Origin: Alphaproteobacteria bacterium
GTDB lineage: Bacteria; Pseudomonadota; Alphaproteobacteria; Ferrovibrionales; Ferrovibrionaceae
Assembly (NCBI GenBank): GCA_018336035.1
Contig: JAGXRD010000083.1
Span: 25,373 to 89,372, forward strand
Length of the DNA: 64,000 bases
Reading direction: 5' to 3'
The notes below the pieces were generated by a model, which saw only the letters and a program-made list of their open reading frames with translations, had not been told where the DNA came from and ran no database searches. The position numbers and the translations under genes are program-made. Every line of letters begins with the position of its first letter. The first letter of the stretch is position 1. This document shows, piece after piece, positions 59,337-64,000 of this stretch.

Positions 59337-60311
59337 TCAGTTCACGAGATAGATTTCAACCCTGCGGCTGTAGTCGTCGGCGGCGCCACCGGCAGTGCCT
59401 GCCGGCGACGCGGTGGTAGCCGATGCAATCTCTGCCGCACCATTGCGACGCAATTCAGCCAAAACATTGTCGGTGCGGCGTTGCGCCAGACCGGTCGTGG
59501 CCTGGCTGGCATAGGTCACCACCCGCAGGGACCCCTTGCCGCCGACACCCTTGTAATATTCGGCCACGCGCTTGATCAGCGCCTTGTCGTCGTTGCCCAG
59601 ATTGGCCGCGCCATTGCCGAAACGCACAATGGCCAGCAGCTGCTGCGCCCCCGGCAAGGCCACCGGACTGTAGCTGGCGCCGCCCTGCGCCTGCGCCAGA
59701 CCTGCTGGCAGCGTGGTGGCGGACGACTGCGCCAGGCTCTGCGCGAAAGTATCGGTGCGCTGCGGCGCCGGCTGGGCCTGAACCGGGGCCGCCTGCTGGC
59801 CGGGGGCCGGGAGCGGCGCCTGCGTCACCGGAGCCTGGGACGCGACGGGCTGCTGCGCCGTGCGCGGCTCGACGGCGCCGCGCGGCAGAGGCTGCTGGTT
59901 GGCGGCCGGCAACTGGGTCACCGGCTGGCGGGGTGCCGGCGGCGGCGTATTGCTGTCGGCCGGGCGGGCGCGCAGCTCCTCGTCGGTATAGCGGGCATTG
60001 GCACGGTCGGCGGCCAGGCTGTCGACGGCCTGACGGCGCTCGCTGTTGGCCGACATCTCGACCGGACGGGGCGGAACCCGCGCCAGATTGGGGAAGCGGT
60101 CGGCATTGGTGCCGGCATCGCGGGAAATGCTGCCGCTCGGCACCGGGGCCGAGGCTGCGTCTTCGTCACCGAACCATTCAGTGGGGTCCGCCCAGCCGCC
60201 GCAACCCGCCAGACCGAGCATGGCGACCAGCAATGCTGCGGCAGTCATGCTGCGCAGCATAAAACCGCCCGGCGCCGCTGCGCTGGCGGAGGTTTTGCCG
60301 ATCAGAACCAT
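59337..60311 (-). CDS. OmpA-like C-terminal domain lipoprotein
   Basis: 324 aa. Lipoprotein signal ending LGLAGCGG (acyl Cys about residue 38), after a 17-residue N-terminal stretch. It then has a long low-complexity, Pro/Gln/Ala-rich linker (about 60-230) and an OmpA-like C-terminal domain: LLAIVRFGNGAANLGNDDKALIKRVAEYYK, GSLRVVTYASQATTGLAQRRTDNVLAEL and DDYSRRVEIYLVN, which would bind peptidoglycan. The Arg and Asp positions of the usual OmpA site (NxxLSxxRA...) are only partly conserved, so it is divergent. Start ATG at 60311 with GGGGG 6 bp upstream. Divergent from phaC. Confidence 0.82.
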   Translation of the reverse strand: MVLIGKTSASAAAPGGFMLRSMTAAALLVAMLGLAGCGGWADPTEWFGDEDAASAPVPSGSISRDAGTNADRFPNLARVPPRPVEMSANSERRQAVDSLAADRANARYTDEELRARPADSNTPPPAPRQPVTQLPAANQQPLPRGAVEPRTAQQPVASQAPVTQAPLPAPGQQAAPVQAQPAPQRTDTFAQSLAQSSATTLPAGLAQAQGGASYSPVALPGAQQLLAIVRFGNGAANLGNDDKALIKRVAEYYKGVGGKGSLRVVTYASQATTGLAQRRTDNVLAELRRNGAAEIASATTASPAGTAGGAADDYSRRVEIYLVN

Positions 60312-60473
60312 CGATACCCCCTGAAACACAAAAATCAGCCTGTCGCCTGCAGGCGGCCCTTCGGCCTTGCAGGGCGATTCCCTATCCCGTAACCTCAATT
60401 CCGACCGTGGAAATCCGGCCGAAAACCGGAATCGCACGGCGAGGAAACGGGCCCCGAGAATAAGGACTGTCGG

Positions 60474-62321
60474 ATGGCGAAGCAACCGGACAGTGGCAAA
60501 CCGGAAACCGACATAAAACTGCCCGATCCGGCGGCCTGGGCCCGGAACTGGGCCCGGATTACCGAGCAAAGCCAGAAACTGATGGCCGAGATGGCCGTCC
60601 GGCAGCAAGCTGAGCCGAAACAGCCTCCGGTAGCCCCTCTGCATGCCCCGGCCAATCCCGACCCGCTCAATGTCGGCGGCGCCTTCATGGAAATCGCCCA
60701 GCATCTGATGGCCGACCCGACCAAGCTGGCTGAGGCGCAGATGAAGCTGTGGCAGGATTATGCCAAGCTCTGGGCCAATACCACCGACCGCTTCCTCGGC
60801 CGGCCGGTCGCCCCGCTGGTCGAGCCCGACAAGGGCGACAAGCGCTTCAAGGATGCCGGCTGGCAGGACGGCCCGGTCTTCGATTTCCTGAAACAGTCCT
60901 ACCTGCTGACCTCGCGCTGGGTGCAGTCCACCATGAGCCAGGTCGAGGGCGTCGACCCCAAGGTCGCCCGCAAGGCCGAGTTCTACGCCAAGCAGTTCCT
61001 CGATGCGATGTCACCGTCGAATTTCGTGCTCACCAATCCCGAGGTGATGCGCGCAACCATCGAAAGTAACGGTGAAAATCTCGTCAAAGGCTGGGAAAAC
61101 CTGCTGGAGGATCTCGAGCGCGGCAAGGGCAAGCTGGCCGTCAAGATGGTGGATGCCAAGGCCTTCACCGTGGGCGAAACCATCGCCACGGCGCCGGGCC
61201 AGGTGATCTACCAGAACGACCTGATGCAGTTGCTGCAGTTCGAGCCGACCACCAAGCAGGTCTACAAGCGGCCGCTGTTCATCGTGCCGCCCTGGATCAA
61301 CAAATATTACATCCTTGATCTGAAGCCGCAGAATTCCTTCATCCGCTGGATGGTCGACAAGGGCTACACGGTCTTTGTCGTGTCGTGGAACATGCCGGAC
61401 GAAAGCACCGTCGATAAGACCTTCGAGAGCTACATGCGCGAAGGTATCCTTGATGGCCTCGATGCCGTGAAGAAGGCGACCGGCGAAGATGAAGTGACTG
61501 CCATCGGCTACTGCATCGGCGGCACGCTGATGGCCGCCACCCTGGCCTGGATGGCACAGAAGAAGATCGACCGCATCAAGGCCGTCACCTTCTTCGCAGC
61601 CCAGGTCGATTTCACCGAGGCCGGCGAACTCAGCGTCTTCACCGACGAGGAGACGCTGACCTATCTGGAAAACCTGATGGCGGAAAAGGGCTATCTCGAC
61701 GGCGGCGAGATGGCGACCACCTTCAACATGCTGCGCTCGAACGACCTGATCTGGTCGTTCGTGGTCAACAATTACCTGCTGGGCAAGGAACCCTTCCCCT
61801 TCGATTTACTCTACTGGAATTCCGACTGCACGCGCATGCCGGCCAAGATGCATGCCTTCTACCTGCGCAACATGTATCAGAAGAACCTGCTGTCGCAGCC
61901 GGGCCAGCTCGAACTGGCGGGCGAAAAGCTCGACCTGCGCCAGATCAAGATTCCGGTCTACCTGCAGGCCAGCAAGGACGACCATATCGCGCCCTACAAA
62001 TCGGTCTACAAGGCGACGCAGCTTTATGGCGGGCCGGTACGCTTCATGATGGCGGGTTCAGGGCATATCGCTGGCGTGATCAATCACCCGGACGCCAAGA
62101 AGTACCAGCACTGGCTCAACGAGACGAAAACCAATCCGCCGAATGTGGAAGACTGGATCAAGGACGCCAAGGAATATCCCGGTTCCTGGTGGAACGACTG
62201 GGATGCCTGGCTGGCGCCGAAATCCGGCGAGAAGGTGCCGGCGCGCAAACCGGGCGACGGCAAGCTCAAGGTGATCGAGCCAGCGCCGGGCAGTTACGTG
62301 AAAAAGCGGATCGTGGATTAA
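60474..62321 (+). CDS. phaC: Class I poly(3-hydroxyalkanoate) synthase
   Basis: 615 aa granule-associated polymerase joining short-chain 3-hydroxyacyl-CoA into PHA. Lipase-like box GYCIGG with the nucleophile Cys347; the catalytic Asp lies in QASKDDHIAPYKSVY and the His in AGSGHIAGVINHP. Class I-specific parts are RPLFIVPPWINKYYILDLKPQNSFIRWMVDKG and SWNMPDESTVDKTFESYMREG. The N-terminal 100 residues are the usual poorly conserved region. Start ATG at 60474. No phaA/phaB/phasin next to it; the next gene is a tandem isomerase-like protein behind an intergenic repeat. Confidence 0.96.
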   Translation: MAKQPDSGKPETDIKLPDPAAWARNWARITEQSQKLMAEMAVRQQAEPKQPPVAPLHAPANPDPLNVGGAFMEIAQHLMADPTKLAEAQMKLWQDYAKLWANTTDRFLGRPVAPLVEPDKGDKRFKDAGWQDGPVFDFLKQSYLLTSRWVQSTMSQVEGVDPKVARKAEFYAKQFLDAMSPSNFVLTNPEVMRATIESNGENLVKGWENLLEDLERGKGKLAVKMVDAKAFTVGETIATAPGQVIYQNDLMQLLQFEPTTKQVYKRPLFIVPPWINKYYILDLKPQNSFIRWMVDKGYTVFVVSWNMPDESTVDKTFESYMREGILDGLDAVKKATGEDEVTAIGYCIGGTLMAATLAWMAQKKIDRIKAVTFFAAQVDFTEAGELSVFTDEETLTYLENLMAEKGYLDGGEMATTFNMLRSNDLIWSFVVNNYLLGKEPFPFDLLYWNSDCTRMPAKMHAFYLRNMYQKNLLSQPGQLELAGEKLDLRQIKIPVYLQASKDDHIAPYKSVYKATQLYGGPVRFMMAGSGHIAGVINHPDAKKYQHWLNETKTNPPNVEDWIKDAKEYPGSWWNDWDAWLAPKSGEKVPARKPGDGKLKVIEPAPGSYVKKRIVD

Positions 62322-62329
62322 GCAGCCCC

Positions 62330-62433
62330 GTCATCCCGGCCAAGCGGCGCAGTGGCGTCGCGCGAGCCGGGATCCCATTTTTACACGCAGCAAATGGGAT
62401 CCCGGGTCTCCGCTGCGCTCCGCCCGGGATGAC
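62330..62433. repeat. Palindromic intergenic repeat (REP/MITE-like)
   Basis: A 104-bp double stem-loop between phaC and the next gene. Outer arms are GTCATCCCGG (62330-62339) and CCGGGATGAC (62424-62433). The inner arms CCGGGATCCCATTT (62367-62380) and AAATGGGATCCCGG (62392-62405) surround an 11-nt loop. Such GTCATCCCGG-bounded elements are dispersed in many alphaproteobacterial genomes. I see no second copy in this window. It may act as transcriptional barrier or mRNA stabiliser behind phaC. Confidence 0.85.
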
Positions 62434-62450
62434 GAAAAGGACAACAAAAC

Positions 62451-63095
62451 ATGCTCGCCCTCATCGACGTCACCTTCAACTTCACCACGCTAGGCGACAA
62501 GGCGCAGCAGCTGGTCCGCGCCGAATGGGACGAGGAAGAGCGCCTGCTGGCGAAGGGCCAGTTCATCGGCATCTGGCGCAAGGCCAATGGCATGGGCACC
62601 ATGTTCATCGTCGATCTGCCAAACAACGAGGCGGTCGGCAACCAGGTGCGCGCCATGCCGCTGTATCCTTACTTCACCGATGTGAAGGTCACGCCGCTGA
62701 TCAGCCATCCGAACTTCCCGCAATTCGCGCGTGCCCCAAAGGAGCATGAGAAGCCGGACAGCAAGCCGAAGCCGGACAGCAACCTGTTCCTCTGCGATGT
62801 GCGGATCGAATACCAGCGCGCCGGCGACAGGTTCAAGGAACTGGTACAGGCCGAATGGCGCGAGTCCGAGACGATGCTGGCCAAATACCAGCTCGTCGGC
62901 ATCTGGCGCCGCGCCAATGCGCTGGGCACCTTTGTGCTGTGGAACCTGCCCGATGCCGATGCGGTGGCGACCACCCTGCGCGGCATGCCGCTCTATCCCT
63001 GCTTCACCAAGGTGGACGTGATCCCGCTGGCAATGCATCCGAACTTCCCGCAATTCGCACGGCCCGCCGAGAAGCACGAGAAACCGGCCGCGTAA
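62451..63095 (+). CDS. Tandem muconolactone-isomerase-like protein
   Basis: 214 aa made of two copies (about 1-95 and 112-207) of a ferredoxin-like-fold domain resembling muconolactone delta-isomerase. Both carry the same segments: [37 protein letters not shown] / [37 protein letters not shown], then [15 protein letters not shown] / [15 protein letters not shown], each followed by HPNFPQFAR. The last phrase corresponds to the LPLFPYMDIEV...HP block of the isomerase. A Lys/Pro-rich linker ([14 protein letters not shown]) joins them. No catechol-pathway gene is nearby. It may be a dimer locked in one chain. Confidence 0.85.
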   Translation: MLALIDVTFNFTTLGDKAQQLVRAEWDEEERLLAKGQFIGIWRKANGMGTMFIVDLPNNEAVGNQVRAMPLYPYFTDVKVTPLISHPNFPQFARAPKEHEKPDSKPKPDSNLFLCDVRIEYQRAGDRFKELVQAEWRESETMLAKYQLVGIWRRANALGTFVLWNLPDADAVATTLRGMPLYPCFTKVDVIPLAMHPNFPQFARPAEKHEKPAA

Positions 63096-63096
63096 G

Positions 63097-63573
63097 TTGA
63101 CCCCCTGCCCCTGCCAGTCTGGCCAGTCTTTTGAGGCCTGCTGCGGCCCGCTCCTCACCGGCAGCCCGGCGCCCACCGCACTGGCGCTGATGCGCTCGCG
63201 CTACACGGCCTATGCGCGCGGCGATGTGGCGCATCTGGCGCGCACGCTGGCGCCCGAGCATCGCGCCGGCTTCGACATGGCGGATGTCAGCGCCGGCATG
63301 AAGACGACGCAGTGGATCGGGCTGGAGATTCTCGACACCAAAGATGGTGACACAGACGACAGCACCGGCATCGTCGAATTCGTCGCGCGCTTTCAGGCAC
63401 AGGGGCAAGTTCGAGCATTACACGAACGCTCGCGCTTCCGCCGCGATGAAAAAGATGGCTGGGTCTATGTGGACGGCGAGACGGCGGTGCAGCCGGTGAA
63501 GAAACCCGGCCGCAACGATCCCTGCCCCTGCGGCTCAGGCAAGAAGTTCAAGCAATGCTGCGGGCGGGCGTAA
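63097..63573 (+). CDS. YchJ-like protein with two SEC-C motifs
   Basis: 158 aa starting with TTG at 63097, 1 bp after the previous stop. N-terminal SEC-C-type knuckle [15 protein letters not shown], then the YchJ middle domain (NTF2-like: [42 protein letters not shown]) and a C-terminal SEC-C motif [18 protein letters not shown]. Each knuckle should bind one zinc. YchJ proteins are UPF0225, of unknown function; SEC-C motifs occur in SecA tails and various partner proteins. Translational coupling to the isomerase-like gene implies a shared unit. Confidence 0.9.
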   Translation: MTPCPCQSGQSFEACCGPLLTGSPAPTALALMRSRYTAYARGDVAHLARTLAPEHRAGFDMADVSAGMKTTQWIGLEILDTKDGDTDDSTGIVEFVARFQAQGQVRALHERSRFRRDEKDGWVYVDGETAVQPVKKPGRNDPCPCGSGKKFKQCCGRA

Positions 63574-63581
63574 GCACCGCT

Positions 63582-63956
63582 TCATTGTCCCGACACAGAA
63601 ATCCTGTCATTGAGAAAGGCTACAACTCGAGCGTGAGAATTTGGCGCCTCGAGCACACTACGACTTGGAATGGTTGCGCGAATCAACACGGGCACTGAAT
63701 GCAGTTCCGCCGCGAAAGTCATTTCACAATACAGGAACTGCGCAGGACACCTCGCCATTACAGACGAAGCCTTAAATGCATAGACAGAAGCTGTATGTTC
63801 GGTGCGTGGATAGCTCTGCCGGTAGACCGCCACTTGGTCGTCTTCAGTCTCTTTAACTGCACCGGAAGCATAATTTTTAAGCAGCTCATCAAGATTTGTA
63901 GCCTGACTTCTCCGAGTAACCGTAATCCGCGCGTATGACTCTGGCCAAAGCGACAT
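63582..63956 (-). CDS. Possible small unknown protein, lower GC than neighbours
   Basis: A 124-codon frame with start ATG at 63956. The sequence has balanced composition: MSLWPESYARITVTRRSQAT, then NLDELLKNYASGAVKETEDD, VYAFKASSVMARCPAQFLYC and PVLIRATIPSRSVLEAP. The codons use many A/T third positions, unlike the rest of the window, so the gene, if real, was likely gained recently. It lacks a recognised family and a clear ribosome binding site. It faces the YchJ-like gene with 8 bp between ends. Competing plus-strand frames look worse. Confidence 0.42.
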   Translation of the reverse strand: MSLWPESYARITVTRRSQATNLDELLKNYASGAVKETEDDQVAVYRQSYPRTEHTASVYAFKASSVMARCPAQFLYCEMTFAAELHSVPVLIRATIPSRSVLEAPNSHARVVAFLNDRISVSGQ

Positions 63957-64000
63957 TCTATTTTTCTTATCCCTCAGATCGTTCGGCCAGACGTCCGGAT

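Noticed and set aside
63699..63938. 79-codon plus-strand frame at the edge
   Set aside because: Sequence is Arg/Ser-rich without motif; the minus-strand frame at 63582-63956 has more natural composition.
1..64000. Prophage, integron or transposon insertion
   Set aside because: No integrase, transposase, capsid, or long terminal repeats recognised; tRNA genes show no adjacent attachment-site duplication.

Overview
The window is high-GC DNA from an alphaproteobacterial chromosome. A Rhodospirillales-like lineage fits best, but this rests on gene content and order only. The supporting evidence is the run pcm - rhodanese - tolC - popZ - valS, the run alaC - hom - glpX - recJ, a class I PHA synthase, and two single tRNA genes (Cys-GCA and Glu-TTC). 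I see no phage, integrase, transposase, rRNA operon or CRISPR array. Coding density is high, so most open frames opposite real genes are codon-bias shadows.

Layout. Positions 1-5.6 kb (minus strand) hold a truncated valS, popZ, an outer-membrane channel gene, a rhodanese and pcm. After tRNA-Cys come a small unknown gene and a YciI-like gene. Positions 6.9-11.7 kb (plus) hold a tightly coupled maturation cassette for a molybdenum hydroxylase: a MoxR/CoxD-type ATPase, a CoxE-type VWA protein, a split XdhC, and a molybdopterin-binding/MocA fusion. Its client enzyme is not in the window. Positions 11.9-14.5 kb carry a degenerate EAL-domain protein and two unknown genes. Then come purU, and a DUF2256 mini-gene overlapping an iron-sulfur photolyase/cryptochrome, converging on a REC-kinase-REC protein and its response regulator.

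Positions 19.8-27.1 kb look like one uptake-and-oxidation module. A TRAP transporter operon ending in a MarR regulator is divergent from a two-gene indolepyruvate:ferredoxin oxidoreductase-type enzyme, with a dyad suited to MarR in the shared promoter. Positions 27.2-33.3 kb hold a PAS_5 protein, a redoxin with a DsbD-type reductase, an LpxR-type lipid A deacylase with ArfB, a helically phased repeat array, and an unknown protein with a C-terminal HTH. Positions 33.4-38.4 kb are a seven-gene copper-handling operon. Next are a yeast-type cytosine deaminase, a thioredoxin-like protein with a YraQ-type permease, DUF3309, DUF6134 and an orphan TAXI binding lipoprotein.

Positions 42.9-53.1 kb form a regulator - gamma-glutamyltransferase - DUF1028 - dipeptide-type ABC transporter - cupin - DMT exporter set, suited to uptake and breakdown of peptides or gamma-glutamyl compounds. 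Positions 53.2-64 kb hold an unknown membrane protein, recJ, glpX, hom, alaC, an OmpA-like lipoprotein, phaC, a palindromic intergenic repeat, a tandem muconolactone-isomerase-like protein, a YchJ-type SEC-C protein and a lower-GC unknown frame at the edge.

The least explained items are the 10.5-bp-phased GCTTAT array at 32224-32313, the orphan Mo-hydroxylase maturation cassette, the copper operon whose outer-membrane channel has no inner-membrane pump, and several conserved-looking genes without a recognisable function.
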